Assembly (NCBI RefSeq): GCF_009731465.1
Contig: NZ_AP021887.1
Span: forward strand, 304,001 to 368,000
Origin: Streptococcus sp. 116-D4
Lineage (GTDB): Bacteria > Bacillota > Bacilli > Lactobacillales > Streptococcaceae
Length of the DNA stretch: 64,000 nucleotides
Reading direction: 5' to 3'
The notes beneath the pieces are model-generated. The model was not told where the DNA came from. It searched no databases and saw nothing but the letters and a program-made list of their open reading frames with translations. Below are positions 37,450 to 47,675 of this stretch, piece by piece (the first letter of the stretch is position 1; every line of letters starts with the position of its first letter). The translations under genes and the position numbers were made by a program.

Positions 37450-37962
37450 ATGAATAGCAGAGTAGAATTTCGGATTTTCACTATTGTTGATTTAGACAAG
37501 GAAGAAGAATATTTACATGAGATGCATTTGAAAGGTTGGAAGTATAGAACGAGTCGTTTTGGTTTGTTCTATTTTGACCAATGTCAACCAGACGATGTCA
37601 TCTACTGTATCTATGATTCTAGATTTCTTAAAAAATATAAGCATGAACTGCAAGATTTTAGAAATAGAGGTTGGGAATTGATAGAAACAGGTTTTTGTTC
37701 AATTCTTCGTAAATCATCTTCTGATTTACTTACGGAAGATCAAGTCTATATGAGTAAGGATCTCAGATGGGAAGTTATGCGGTATAGACTTCGTTCATGT
37801 ACAGCTACTTTCTTAGGTGGTCTTGTTATTTGTATGAGTTTATTTAGAGAAGATCTTTCTATGTCTTTCTTCATTATTTTTGTTTTGTATGCTTTCATGA
37901 TTTCTTATCTAATCTATGGTTATTTCAGACTAAAAAGGAAATATCGAGTAGATAAACAGTAA
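37450..37962 (+). CDS. second DUF2812 membrane protein
   Basis: 170 residues, diverged copy of the preceding protein: FRIFTIVDLDKEEEYLHEMH and GWKYRTSRFGLFYF align with its N-terminus, and two transmembrane segments follow. The ribosome site (GGGGTAAGACA) is weaker. It is probably the third gene of the padR operon. Confidence 0.8.
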   Translation: MNSRVEFRIFTIVDLDKEEEYLHEMHLKGWKYRTSRFGLFYFDQCQPDDVIYCIYDSRFLKKYKHELQDFRNRGWELIETGFCSILRKSSSDLLTEDQVYMSKDLRWEVMRYRLRSCTATFLGGLVICMSLFREDLSMSFFIIFVLYAFMISYLIYGYFRLKRKYRVDKQ

Positions 37963-37986
37963 GGTTCTAGGTCTTTAGACTGATTT

Positions 37987-38013
37987 TTAGCACTCTTGGT
38001 AAAAGAGTGCTAA
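37987..38013. promoter_or_regulatory. CIRCE operator 1
   Basis: TTAGCACTC, nine bases, GAGTGCTAA: a perfect HrcA-binding CIRCE upstream of the -35. Confidence 0.97.
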
Positions 38014-38030
38014 TTTTTTGAGTTTTTGTC

Positions 38031-38058
38031 TTGACATTCTCTTTTAAGGGTGTATAAT
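38031..38058 (+). promoter_or_regulatory. hrcA operon promoter
   Basis: TTGACA (38031-38036), 16 bases, TATAAT (38053-38058), placed between two CIRCE operators. Confidence 0.9.
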
Positions 38059-38069
38059 AGAATCATAAG

Positions 38070-38096
38070 TTAGCACTTAAGTGTATCGAGTGCTAA
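38070..38096. promoter_or_regulatory. CIRCE operator 2
   Basis: TTAGCACTT, nine bases, GAGTGCTAA: one mismatch to consensus, downstream of the -10. Confidence 0.95.
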
Positions 38097-38122
38097 TCGA
38101 TCAGACAGAGAGGAGTGATGAG

Positions 38123-39157
38123 GTGGTTACAGAGCGTCAGCAGGATATTCTAAATCTGATTATTGACATCTTTACCAAAACGCACGAACCTGTCGGATCC
38201 AAAGCCTTGCAAGAGTCTATTAACTCTAGCAGCGCAACCATTCGTAATGACATGGCGGCTCTAGAAAAGCAAGGTTTGCTTGAGAAGGCTCATACTTCAA
38301 GTGGTCGAATGCCAAGTGTTGCTGGTTTTCAGTACTATGTGAAACACTCACTGGATTTTGACCGACTGGCTGAAAATGAGGTATATGAGATTGTCAAGGC
38401 CTTTGATCAGGAATTCTTCAAATTGGAGGATATTCTGCAAGAAGCTGCTAATCTATTGACAGACTTGAGTGGCTGTACGGTAGTAGCACTGGATGTTGAG
38501 CCGAGCAGGCAACGGTTGACAGCCTTTGATATCGTTGTTTTGGGGCAACATACAGCCTTGGCGGTATTCACCCTAGACGAGTCGCGAACGGTTACCAGTC
38601 AGTTTCTGATTCCAAGGAACTTCTTGCAGGAGGACTTGCTGAAACTGAAGAACATCATTCAGGAACGTTTCCTCGGCCACACCGTTCTAGATATTCACTA
38701 CAAGATTCGGACGGAGATTCCGCAGATTATCCAGCGTTACTTTACAACAACGGATAATGTGATCAATCTCTTTGAACATATCTTTAAGGAAATGTTCAAC
38801 GAAAACATTGTGGTGGCGGGCAAGGTCAATCTCTTGAATTTTGCTAATCTAGCAGCCTATCAGTTCTTTGACCAACCGCAAAAGGTGGCTCTGGAGATTC
38901 GTGAGGGGTTGCGTGAGGATCAGATGCAAAATGTCCGTGTTGCGGACAGTCAAGAGTCCTGTCTAGCTGAGCTAGCTGTGATTAGTAGCAAGTTCCTTAT
39001 TCCTTATCGAGGTGTTGGAATTCTAGCCATTATCGGTCCGGTTAATCTGGATTACCAACAGCTAATCAACCAAGTCAATGTGGTCAATCGTGTTTTGACC
39101 ATGAAGTTGACAGATTTTTACCGCTACCTCAGCAGTAATCATTATGAAGTACATTAA
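38123..39157 (+). CDS. hrcA: heat-shock repressor HrcA
   Basis: 344 residues. N-terminal winged helix ([30 protein letters not shown]) and GAF-like C-terminal domain. It represses its own operon through the two CIRCE sites. GTG 38123 is chosen because GAGGAGTG precedes it and MVTERQQ is the usual streptococcal start; the earlier in-frame GTG (38081) lies inside CIRCE 2. Confidence 0.96.
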   Translation: MVTERQQDILNLIIDIFTKTHEPVGSKALQESINSSSATIRNDMAALEKQGLLEKAHTSSGRMPSVAGFQYYVKHSLDFDRLAENEVYEIVKAFDQEFFKLEDILQEAANLLTDLSGCTVVALDVEPSRQRLTAFDIVVLGQHTALAVFTLDESRTVTSQFLIPRNFLQEDLLKLKNIIQERFLGHTVLDIHYKIRTEIPQIIQRYFTTTDNVINLFEHIFKEMFNENIVVAGKVNLLNFANLAAYQFFDQPQKVALEIREGLREDQMQNVRVADSQESCLAELAVISSKFLIPYRGVGILAIIGPVNLDYQQLINQVNVVNRVLTMKLTDFYRYLSSNHYEVH

Positions 39158-39183
39158 TATTGAAATCATTAAAGGAGGCGAAA

Positions 39184-39708
39184 ATGGCCCAAGATAAAAA
39201 AAATGAAGAAGTAGAAGAAGTTCAAGAAGAGGAAGTTGTGGAAACAGCTGAAGAAACAACTCCTGAGAAGTCTGAGTTGGACTTGGCAAATGAACGTGCG
39301 GATGAGTTCGAAAATAAATACCTTCGCGCTCATGCAGAAATGCAAAATATCCAACGCCGTGCCAATGAAGAGCGTCAAAACTTGCAACGTTATCGTAGCC
39401 AGGACTTGGCAAAAGCGATTCTCCCTTCTTTGGATAACCTTGAGCGTGCACTCGCAGTTGAAGGTTTGACAGACGATGTCAAAAAAGGATTGGAAATGGT
39501 GCAAGAAAGCTTGGTTCATGCTTTGAAAGAAGAAGGAATCGAAGAAATCGCAGCTGATGGCGGATTTGACCATAACTACCATATGGCCATCCAAACTCTC
39601 CCGGCAGACGATGAACACCCAGCAGATACCATCGCTCAAGTCTTCCAAAAAGGCTATAAACTCCATGACCGCATCCTACGCCCAGCAATGGTAGTTGTTT
39701 ATAACTAG
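39184..39708 (+). CDS. grpE: nucleotide exchange factor GrpE
   Basis: 174 residues. Acidic N-terminal tail, long coiled coil (about 35-100; [17 protein letters not shown]) and C-terminal beta domain ([26 protein letters not shown]). It drives ADP release from DnaK. AAAGGAGG before ATG 39184 decides the start against an upstream in-frame TTG. Confidence 0.96.
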   Translation: MAQDKKNEEVEEVQEEEVVETAEETTPEKSELDLANERADEFENKYLRAHAEMQNIQRRANEERQNLQRYRSQDLAKAILPSLDNLERALAVEGLTDDVKKGLEMVQESLVHALKEEGIEEIAADGGFDHNYHMAIQTLPADDEHPADTIAQVFQKGYKLHDRILRPAMVVVYN

Positions 39709-39709
39709 G

Positions 39710-39816
39710 ATCCAAAGCCCGTAAAAAGCTCACAGTAAAAATAGGAGATTGACGAAGTGTTTGATGAACACAAGAAAATCTAACTTTTTTACTCAGAGCT
39801 TAGGGCGTGTTCGATT
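39710..39816 (+). ncRNA. structured RNA-like element, copy 1
   Basis: Nested complementary arms form one long hairpin: GCCC/GGGC (39717-39720 with 39803-39806), AAGCTC/GAGCTT, GTAAAAA/TTTTTAC, AGATT/AATCT and an apical GTGTT/AACAC. It begins just after the grpE stop. A homologous copy follows dnaK with compensatory stem changes. A second hairpin TTCTGACG/CGTCAGAA follows at 39823-39853. It may be a processing or attenuation element in the operon mRNA, or a dispersed repeat such as SPRITE. Confidence 0.65.
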
Positions 39817-39992
39817 AGGCAATTCTGACGGTAGCTAAAGCAACTCGTCAGAAAACGGCAATCGCTATGGCGTTTTCCTAGCCTTCTTACTAACTCGTCG
39901 TTGAAATAAAATCAATTTCGACTTCTCGTGTCACAATCTACATAATAGAAAACTTGTCCGAAACGACAATAAACTATGAAGAAAGATAAGAG

Positions 39993-40009
39993 GCAAGCCG
40001 GAGGCTTGC
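39993..40009 (+). repeat. hairpin upstream of dnaK
   Basis: GCAAGCC and GGCTTGC, three-base loop, no T-run. Likely an RNA hairpin preceding the multi-branched element. Confidence 0.6.
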
Positions 40010-40015
40010 AAGGAA

Positions 40016-40150
40016 GATATTTCCCACCGTGGTGAAAGTTTCAGTAGCTTGTGCTACTGAAACAGGGGATTTTTGAGACAATAGGCTCAAAAATAAGTGA
40101 TGAAATCCCGAAGGGAGTTGCTCACGTCCCCACCACTTAAGGGAAATATC
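40016..40150 (+). ncRNA. multi-branched structured leader upstream of dnaK
   Basis: A perfect ten-base closing stem, GATATTTCCC (40016-40025) with GGGAAATATC (40141-40150), encloses GTGGTG/CACCAC, the ten-pair hairpin TTTCAGTAGC/GCTACTGAAA, the nine-pair hairpin ATTTTTGAG/CTCAAAAAT and a hairpin GTGA..TCCC/GGGA..TCAC. It ends about 42 bases before the dnaK ATG. I recognise no known riboswitch family. Alternatives are a thermosensing or stabilising leader, or a miniature mobile element with terminal inverted repeats. Confidence 0.6.
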
Positions 40151-40179
40151 AAAAAATCAAAATTCGAATTAAAATTTAA

Positions 40180-42015
<1,836 letters not shown>

Positions 42016-42016
42016 G

Positions 42017-42166
42017 ATGCAAAGCCCGTTAAAACCTCACAGTGAAAATAGGAAATCTGACGCAGAAACTTTAGTTTCTAGAAAGATTTGTCTTTTTCAC
42101 CAAGAGGTTAGGGCGTGCTCGATTTAGCATTACTAGCTTGATTTTTAAAACTCGAACGTCGTAATG
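42017..42166 (+). ncRNA. structured RNA-like element, copy 2
   Basis: Homologue of the element after grpE. Stems: GCCC/GGGC (42024-42027 with 42111-42114), AACCTC/GAGGTT, GTGAAAA/TTTTCAC, AAATCT/AGATTT and an apical AGAAACT/AGTTTCT. Compared with copy 1, paired positions change together (G-C to C-G, A-T to G-C). The 3' flank GGGCGTG(C/T)TCGATT is conserved, and a second hairpin CATTAC/GTAATG follows to 42166. Confidence 0.65.
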
Positions 42167-42179
42167 ATAGGAAGAAATC

Positions 42180-42207
42180 CAGAGGTTGCAACCCAGCCTC
42201 TGTTTTT
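42180..42207 (+). terminator. terminator after dnaK
   Basis: CAGAGG and CCTCTG enclose GTTGC-type pairing and are followed by TTTTT. It should separate much of dnaJ transcription from the upstream operon unless readthrough occurs. Confidence 0.75.
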
Positions 42208-42250
42208 CGGTAAAAAGGGCCTAAACCTGATTTATTTAGGGTTTGTTTCA

Positions 42251-42399
42251 TCAATATAAAAGAAAGGAATTGAACCCGACCTAAATCCAGGTTTGATTCA
42301 AAAAATCAATAGAAAGGAACAAGGGTGTTCAGGGAATTGAACACGGGTTTCCAAATTTCTTACTCAATATAAAAGAAAGGAATTGAACCCGACCTAAAT
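42251..42399 (+). repeat. 36-base direct repeat pair in the dnaK-dnaJ gap
   Basis: An identical 36-base sequence starts at 42251 and 42364 (TCAATATAAAAGAAAGG...GACCTAAAT). Between them is a partial, related unit with an inverted repeat GTGTTC/GAACAC. It looks like a local duplication of unknown origin; no coding frame is supported. Confidence 0.75.
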
Positions 42400-42411
42400 T
42401 CTCGGAAAAAA

Positions 42412-42458
42412 GATAAATCTGCCTAGGAGCATCGCTCCAGCGTCAGATTTTCTATTTT
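42412..42458 (+). terminator. terminator-like hairpin before dnaJ
   Basis: AATCTG/CAGATT flank GGAGC-ATC-GCTCC, followed by TTTTCTATTTTT. It lies only about 35 bases upstream of dnaJ, so it may act as an attenuator. Confidence 0.5.
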
Positions 42459-42489
42459 TCAGTCGAATTTTACGGTCTTGGTATCTTGT

Positions 42490-43626
42490 ATGAATAATAC
42501 TGAATTTTATGATCGTCTGGGGGTGTCAAAAAACGCTTCGGCAGACGAGATCAAAAAGGCTTATCGTAAGCTTTCAAAGAAATACCACCCAGATATCAAC
42601 AAGGAGCCTGGTGCTGAGGAAAAGTACAAGGAAGTTCAAGAAGCTTATGAGACCTTGAGTGATGACCAGAAGCGTGCTGCCTATGACCAATATGGTGCTG
42701 CGGGTGCCAATGGTGGCTTTGGTGGTGCTGGTGGTTTTGGCGGATTTGACGGAGCAGGTGGCTTCGGTGGTTTTGAAGATATCTTCTCAAGTTTTTTCGG
42801 AGGAGGCGGAGCTTCGCGCAATCCAAACGCTCCTCGTCAAGGAGATGACCTCCAGTATCGTGTGAATTTGACTTTTGAAGAAGCCATCTTCGGAACGGAA
42901 AAAGAAGTCAAATACAACCGTGAAGCAAGCTGTAGTACATGTAATGGCTCTGGTGCTAAGCCAGGAACAAGTCCAGTCACTTGTGGACGCTGTCATGGCG
43001 CTGGTGTCATTAACGTCGATACGCAGACTCCGCTTGGTATGATGCGTCGTCAAGTAACCTGTGATGTCTGTCATGGTCGCGGAAAAGAAATCAAAGATCC
43101 ATGTACAACCTGTCACGGAACAGGGCATGAAAAACAAGCCCATAGCGTACATGTCAAAATTCCTGCTGGTGTGGAAACAGGTCAACAAATTCGCTTAGCT
43201 GGTCAAGGTGAAGCTGGCTTTAACGGTGGACCTTATGGCGACTTGTATGTAGTAGTTTCTGTGGAAGCTAGCGACAAGTTTGAACGTGAAGGAACCACTA
43301 TCTTCTACAATCTCAACCTCAACTTTGTCCAAGCAGCTCTTGGCGACACAGTAGATATCCCAACTGTTCACGGTGATGTTGAATTGGTTATTCCAGAGGG
43401 AACTCAGACTGGTAAGAAATTCCGTCTACGTGGCAAGGGAGCACCGAGCCTTCGTGGTGGTGCAGTTGGTGACCAATACGTTACTGTTAATGTCGTAACA
43501 CCGACAGGATTGAACGACCGCCAAAAAGCAGCCTTGAAAGAATTTGCTGCTGCTGGTGATTTAAAAGTCAATCCAAAGAAAAAAGGTTTCTTTGACCATA
43601 TTAAAGATGCCTTTGAAGGAGAATAA
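42490..43626 (+). CDS. dnaJ: co-chaperone DnaJ (Hsp40)
   Basis: 378 residues. J domain with HPD in [10 protein letters not shown] (about 31-40), Gly/Phe-rich region (about 75-115), four CxxCxGxG zinc motifs ([32 protein letters not shown]) and C-terminal substrate domains. It stimulates DnaK ATPase. The start at ATG 42490 matches the family ([11 protein letters not shown]); its ribosome site is poor, and an in-frame TTG at 42478 is no better. A promoter for it is not obvious. Confidence 0.95.
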   Translation: MNNTEFYDRLGVSKNASADEIKKAYRKLSKKYHPDINKEPGAEEKYKEVQEAYETLSDDQKRAAYDQYGAAGANGGFGGAGGFGGFDGAGGFGGFEDIFSSFFGGGGASRNPNAPRQGDDLQYRVNLTFEEAIFGTEKEVKYNREASCSTCNGSGAKPGTSPVTCGRCHGAGVINVDTQTPLGMMRRQVTCDVCHGRGKEIKDPCTTCHGTGHEKQAHSVHVKIPAGVETGQQIRLAGQGEAGFNGGPYGDLYVVVSVEASDKFEREGTTIFYNLNLNFVQAALGDTVDIPTVHGDVELVIPEGTQTGKKFRLRGKGAPSLRGGAVGDQYVTVNVVTPTGLNDRQKAALKEFAAAGDLKVNPKKKGFFDHIKDAFEGE

Positions 43627-43657
43627 ACAAAAAGAGCCGAGTGGCTCTTTTTGTTTA
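43624..43657 (+). terminator. dnaJ terminator
   Basis: TAAACAAAAAGAGCC and GGCTCTTTTTGTTTA form a perfect 15-pair stem with GAGT loop; the left arm contains the dnaJ stop codon. Confidence 0.92.
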
Positions 43658-43839
43658 TAGATTTTTTAAGACGTTCCTTAAGTAATGACGGACGGTAGTG
43701 ACCTTCTTTGAAGTCCCATATCTAAACTTTGAGCCTAGGTCTCAAAGTTTCTGAACACTTAAAACTAAGCTGTTTCAGATATTTTCATTAAGGCGAAAAG
43801 TCTGGGAGAGTCTTTAATTTAGTTATGAAACGGTGAATG

Positions 43840-44036
43840 ATACTCTTCAAAAATCTCTCCAAACCACGTCAGCGTCGGCTTGTCGTAGATATATGTAACT
43901 GACTTGGTCAGTCTTATCTACAACCTCAAAGCAGTGCTTTGAGCTGACTTGGTCAGTTCTATCCACAACCTCAAAACGGTGTTTTGAGCAGCCTGTGTCT
44001 AGCTTTCTAGTTTGCTCTTTGATTTTTATTGAGTAT
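43840..44036 (+). repeat. BOX element with two boxB units (A-B-B-C)
   Basis: It begins with ATACTCTTCAAAAATCTC, has two boxB copies each with a TGACTTGGTCAGT-type hairpin and an AAAGCAGTGCTTTGAG or AAAACGGTGTTTTGAG arm, and ends TTGATTTTTATTGAGTAT. The rest of 43658-44087 is AT-rich without a gene. Confidence 0.93.
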
Positions 44037-44087
44037 GAGTTTTCTAAATTATGATGTATAGTTGATGGGATATAACTTGTTTACCTT

Positions 44088-44114
44088 TTAAAAAAGAGCC
44101 GAGTGGCTCTTTTT
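44088..44114 (-). terminator. terminator of the 44113-44820 unit
   Basis: AAAAAGAGCC, GAGT, GGCTCTTTTT: identical in its 24-base core to the dnaJ terminator. It overlaps the stop codon of the minus-strand gene. Confidence 0.8.
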
Positions 44115-44400
44115 ACTTATCTTCAGGTTCCTGTGTTTCTTTGATGACAGCTAGATTAGTCTGGATATCTTTTTCCAAGACCTTAAACTTGTAAGTCAAG
44201 TCTTCTTGGTATTTCTTGATGAGTTCTTTTTGCTGGTCGATGATTTGCAGGCTGTTTTGGATAATATCCACATCATCCTTGATAGCTTGAACGCGGTCAG
44301 TGGTATTCAAGACTTCATCTGTGATGGTTTGGCGATTTTTTGTAACCAGATAACTTCCGGCTGCAGCTCCCGCAAATAGCAGTAGATTGGATAATTTCAT
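44113..44400 (-). CDS. small membrane-anchored coiled-coil protein
   Basis: 95 residues. One N-terminal hydrophobic segment (LSNLLLFAGAAAGSYLV) is followed by a charged helical region likely to form a coiled coil (about 25-85). It resembles YtxH-type small proteins in layout, but I do not assign a family. It lies nine bases after the HIT gene, in the same transcript. Function unknown. Confidence 0.7.
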   Translation of the reverse strand: MKLSNLLLFAGAAAGSYLVTKNRQTITDEVLNTTDRVQAIKDDVDIIQNSLQIIDQQKELIKKYQEDLTYKFKVLEKDIQTNLAVIKETQEPEDK

Positions 44401-44409
44401 AGCAACTCC

Positions 44410-44820
44410 TTATGCGTTTTTGATGGTTTCAGCGACTTGAGCAAGTTTGTCAAAGTCTGGTTCGTGGGCGATAAAATCAATCTTGAGGTCATCGTCCGCA
44501 CTGTAGCGAGGCACGAGGTGAACGTGGGTATGAAAGACGGTTTGACCAGCGATTTCTTCACAGTTGGCAATGATATTCATGCCAGCAGCCTTGGTAGCTT
44601 TCATGACTTTTTGAGCTACTTTTGGTACTTGGGCAAAGAGTTGGCTGGCGCTAGTAGCATCCATTTCTAAAAGATTGCGATAGTGTTCTTTGGGTACGAC
44701 CAAGGTATGTCCTGGTGTCACTTGAGAGATATCAAGAAAGGCAAGAACCTGCTCATCTTCATATACTTTTGAAGCAGGAATTTCCCCTGCGATGATTTTA
44801 CAAAAAATGCAATCTGACAT
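44410..44820 (-). CDS. hit: HIT-family nucleotide hydrolase/transferase
   Basis: 136 residues. The histidine triad HTHVHLVP (about 97-104) and N-terminal CIFCKIIAGEIP are intact. HIT proteins hydrolyse nucleotide phosphoramidates or dinucleotides; substrate unknown. Confidence 0.93.
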   Translation of the reverse strand: MSDCIFCKIIAGEIPASKVYEDEQVLAFLDISQVTPGHTLVVPKEHYRNLLEMDATSASQLFAQVPKVAQKVMKATKAAGMNIIANCEEIAGQTVFHTHVHLVPRYSADDDLKIDFIAHEPDFDKLAQVAETIKNA

Positions 44821-44887
44821 AAAATCTACCTCTACTGTATTGAATTTTGATATAATATAGCTACATTATACCAGATTTGGAGAAAAT

Positions 44888-45619
44888 ATGTTAGAAATTA
44901 AAAACCTGACAGGTGGCTATGTTCATGTTCCTGTCTTGAAAGATGTGTCCTTTACCGTTGAAAGTGGGCAGTTAGTCGGTTTGATTGGCCTCAATGGTGC
45001 TGGGAAATCAACGACTATTAATGAGATTATCGGTCTGTTGACACCTTATAGTGGCTCCATCAATATCAATGGACTTACTCTTCAAGAAGATGCAACTAGC
45101 TACCGCAAGCAAATTGGCTACATTCCTGAGACACCTAGTCTGTATGAGGAATTGACCCTCAGAGAGCATATCGAAACGGTTGCTATGGCTTATGGTATTG
45201 AGCAGAAAGTGGCTTTTGATCGAGTAGAGCCCTTGTTAAAAATGTTCCGTCTGGACCAGAAATTGGACTGGTTCCCTGTTCATTTTTCAAAAGGGATGAA
45301 GCAAAAGGTCATGATTATCTGTGCTTTTGTGGTGGATCCAAGTCTTTTCATCGTGGATGAGCCTTTCCTTGGTCTGGATCCGTTGGCTATTGCAGACTTG
45401 ATTCAGCTTTTGGAAGTGGAAAAGCAAAAGGGCAAGTCCATTCTCATGAGTACTCACGTGCTGGATTCGGCGGAGAAGATGTGTGATGCCTTTGTCATTC
45501 TCCACAAGGGTGAGGTGCGTGCTAAGGGAAATCTCCTGCAACTGCGCGAAGCCTTTGACATGCCTGAGGCTAGTTTGAATGATATTTACTTGGCTCTGAC
45601 CAAAGAGGAGGAGCTATGA
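44888..45619 (+). CDS. pptA: peptide-pheromone ABC exporter ATPase (EcsA-like)
   Basis: 243 residues. Walker A GLNGAGKST (about 36-44), degenerate signature FSKGMKQK, Walker B LFIVDEPFLGLD. EcsAB/PptAB exports short hydrophobic pheromones in streptococci and works with the Eep protease. It overlaps pptB by four bases. A TATAAT-like -10 lies near 44853. Confidence 0.88.
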   Translation: MLEIKNLTGGYVHVPVLKDVSFTVESGQLVGLIGLNGAGKSTTINEIIGLLTPYSGSININGLTLQEDATSYRKQIGYIPETPSLYEELTLREHIETVAMAYGIEQKVAFDRVEPLLKMFRLDQKLDWFPVHFSKGMKQKVMIICAFVVDPSLFIVDEPFLGLDPLAIADLIQLLEVEKQKGKSILMSTHVLDSAEKMCDAFVILHKGEVRAKGNLLQLREAFDMPEASLNDIYLALTKEEEL

Positions 45620-46665
45620 AAGACTTGTTTTTAAAGAGAAAGCAGGCTTTTCGTAAGGAGTGTCTTGGTTATCTGCGCTATGTTCTCAATGACCACTTTG
45701 TCTTGTTCCTGCTTGTCCTGCTGGGCTTTTTAGCCTACCAGTACAGTCAACTCTTACAACATTTTCCTGAAAATCATTGGCCTATCCTTTTGTTTGTAGG
45801 AATTACCTCTGTTTTACTGTTGCTTTGGGGTGGAATTGCCACCTATATGGAGGCTCCAGACAAGCTCTTTCTCTTGGTTGGAGAAGAGAAAATCAAATTC
45901 CATCTCAAGCGTCAAACTGGCATTTCTCTAGCCTTTTGGCTCTTTGTCCAGACCCTTTTCTTGCTATTATTTGCGCCTTTATTTTTAGTAATGGGCTATG
46001 GCTTGCCTGTTTTTCTGGTCTATGTGCTTTTATTGGGAGTAGGTAAATATTTCCTCTTTCGTCAAAAGGCCAGCAAATTTTTCACGGAAACTGGACTGGA
46101 CTGGGACTATGTCATTTCCCAAGAAAGCAAGCGTAAGCAAGTCTTGCTTCGTTTCTTTGCCCTCTTTACGCAGGTAAAGGGAATTTCAAACAGCGTCAAG
46201 CGTCGTGCCTATCTGGACTTTATCCTAAAGGTTGTTCAGAAGGTGCCTGGGAAGATTTGGCAAAATCTCTATCTGCGTTCTTATCTGCGAAATGGAGACC
46301 TCTTTGCCCTCAGTCTCCGTCTGCTCTTACTTTCCTTGCTGGCGCAGGTCTTTATCGAGCAAGCTTGGATTGCGACAGCAGTGGTAGTTCTCTTTAACTA
46401 CCTCTTGCTCTTCCAGTTGCTGGCCCTCTATCACGCCTTTGACTACCAGTATTTGACCCAACTCTTTCCACTGGACAAGGGGCAAAAGGAAAAAGGCTTG
46501 CAGGCGGTAGTTCGAGGATTGACCAGTTTTGTTTTACTTGTGGAATTAGTTGTTGGGTTGATTACCTTCAAAGAAAAACTAGCCCTTCTAGCCTTACTGG
46601 GAGCTGGTTTGGTTTTACTAGTCTTGTACTTACCTTATCAGGTCAAACGTCAGATGCAGGACTAA
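45616..46665 (+). CDS. pptB: peptide-pheromone ABC exporter permease (EcsB-like)
   Basis: 349 residues with about eight transmembrane segments and basic cytoplasmic loops, matching EcsB in size and in the order of segments. It is translationally coupled to pptA. It is the upstream neighbour of the Blp locus. Confidence 0.87.
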   Translation: MKDLFLKRKQAFRKECLGYLRYVLNDHFVLFLLVLLGFLAYQYSQLLQHFPENHWPILLFVGITSVLLLLWGGIATYMEAPDKLFLLVGEEKIKFHLKRQTGISLAFWLFVQTLFLLLFAPLFLVMGYGLPVFLVYVLLLGVGKYFLFRQKASKFFTETGLDWDYVISQESKRKQVLLRFFALFTQVKGISNSVKRRAYLDFILKVVQKVPGKIWQNLYLRSYLRNGDLFALSLRLLLLSLLAQVFIEQAWIATAVVVLFNYLLLFQLLALYHAFDYQYLTQLFPLDKGQKEKGLQAVVRGLTSFVLLVELVVGLITFKEKLALLALLGAGLVLLVLYLPYQVKRQMQD

Positions 46666-46683
46666 CATTGCTTATATGACACT

Positions 46684-46722
46684 AAAAAAGAAGTTGAGTT
46701 CAGTTTGTCTCAGCTTCTTTTT
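46684..46722. terminator. bidirectional terminator pptB/blpT
   Basis: AAAAAAGAAGTTGAG and CTCAGCTTCTTTTT pair with one bulge; T-runs on both strands, between convergent genes. Confidence 0.85.
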
Positions 46723-46727
46723 AGTTA

Positions 46728-47057
46728 CTACAGGATAATGGTTGGTCCGTAGAGACACAACTTTGTCTTGACCTGGTCAAAGTGGAAGCGGTCATAAGCC
46801 CGCCAAGCAGCGCGAGTAGGAGCATCTGGATCAAGAGTGCTAAGTCCCATGAGAAGACTGGAAGTCTGGTAAAATTTTTCCAATTCGATCAAGACTCGAT
46901 TGTCCACTGTCTCAGCCTTGGCTAGAAAACCAAGAATAGAGTTTAATTGCTCCTGAAAGTGGACGTCGTCAGCGCTTGCCTGTTTGCATGCCTGATAGGC
47001 TTTGTTTAAGTCCGTAATCAAAGTCTGAGCTCTTTTGATAGGGTTTGTATCTGTCAT
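46728..47057 (-). CDS. blpT: BlpT, Blp-locus protein of unknown function
   Basis: 109 residues, helical and soluble, with no signal peptide. It matches pneumococcal BlpT in length and in position at the edge of the locus, divergent from blpSRH. AAAGGAGG precedes the ATG. It has its own BlpR box on the minus strand (47151-47185), so it should be induced by the pheromone. Confidence 0.75.
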   Translation of the reverse strand: MTDTNPIKRAQTLITDLNKAYQACKQASADDVHFQEQLNSILGFLAKAETVDNRVLIELEKFYQTSSLLMGLSTLDPDAPTRAAWRAYDRFHFDQVKTKLCLYGPTIIL

Positions 47058-47150
47058 GAGAATTCCTCCTTTAATCTAGGTACAGTCTTGGTTCTAGTAA
47101 CTGTGTTTTGATACTGTCAGTTTATCACTTTTCTCTCCTTTTTCAGCTTC

Positions 47151-47185
47151 AAATCTTTAATTGTCATTGAAATTTCCTGAATGGT
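47151..47185 (-). promoter_or_regulatory. BlpR box of blpT
   Basis: Minus strand: ACCATTCAGG and GACAATTAAAG, half-sites about 21 bases apart start to start, joined by AAATTTCAAT. About 25 bases further is a -10-like ATAAAC. It matches the box before blpA almost exactly. Confidence 0.8.
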
Positions 47186-47332
47186 ACTGTTAAGATTTTA
47201 TGATAAAATAGTTGTAAGTTCATCATAATCTTGTAGAAAAATAATCCTTTTAGGAGTTTTCAAAGACTGTTTAGGATTGGGTGGGCTTGTGCTAGACTTT
47301 TTCTGTTATTCTTTTCTTAGGAGGAGAATCCA

Positions 47333-47671
47333 ATGAAACATATGATTATTCAGACACAGAAAACAGTCTATAAAGTAAACGTCGACGATATCTACTATAT
47401 CCAAACACATCCAACTAAAGCCCATACCGTGCAGATTGTTACAGAAGAAGCTAGTTTTAATATGGTTCAAAATTTAAGTAATCTTGAGAACCAATATGGG
47501 GAAACCTTGATGAGATGTCATCGAAATTGTTTGGTCAATCTTGATAAAGTAAAATCGATTGATTTTCAAGAAAGAATCCTTTTTCTTGGAGAAGAAGGTC
47601 AATACGCTGTCAAGTATGCCAGACGTCGCTATAGAGAAATTCGTCAAAAATGGTTGAAAGAAGGAGAGTAA
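47333..47671 (+). CDS. blpS: BlpS, stand-alone LytTR DNA-binding protein
   Basis: 112 residues consisting almost entirely of a LytTR domain (DDIYYIQTHPTKAHTVQIV; RCHRNCLVNLDKV). It lacks a receiver domain. In pneumococcus BlpS lies directly before blpR and is thought to modulate Blp control. TAGGAGGAG precedes ATG 47333, and an extended -10 TGATAAAAT is at 47201-47209. The stop is five bases from blpR. Confidence 0.85.
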   Translation: MKHMIIQTQKTVYKVNVDDIYYIQTHPTKAHTVQIVTEEASFNMVQNLSNLENQYGETLMRCHRNCLVNLDKVKSIDFQERILFLGEEGQYAVKYARRRYREIRQKWLKEGE

Positions 47672-47675
47672 GAAG

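Noticed and set aside
39062..39733. Several ORFs opposite or within hrcA/grpE
   Set aside because: All overlap confidently identified genes and lack initiation signals.
42251..42399. CRISPR array
   Set aside because: Only two full repeats with no regular spacers and no cas genes.
42251..42399. tRNA T-arm remnants (reverse strand GGGTTCAATTCC)
   Set aside because: The five-pair T stem does not form and no other tRNA arms are found nearby.
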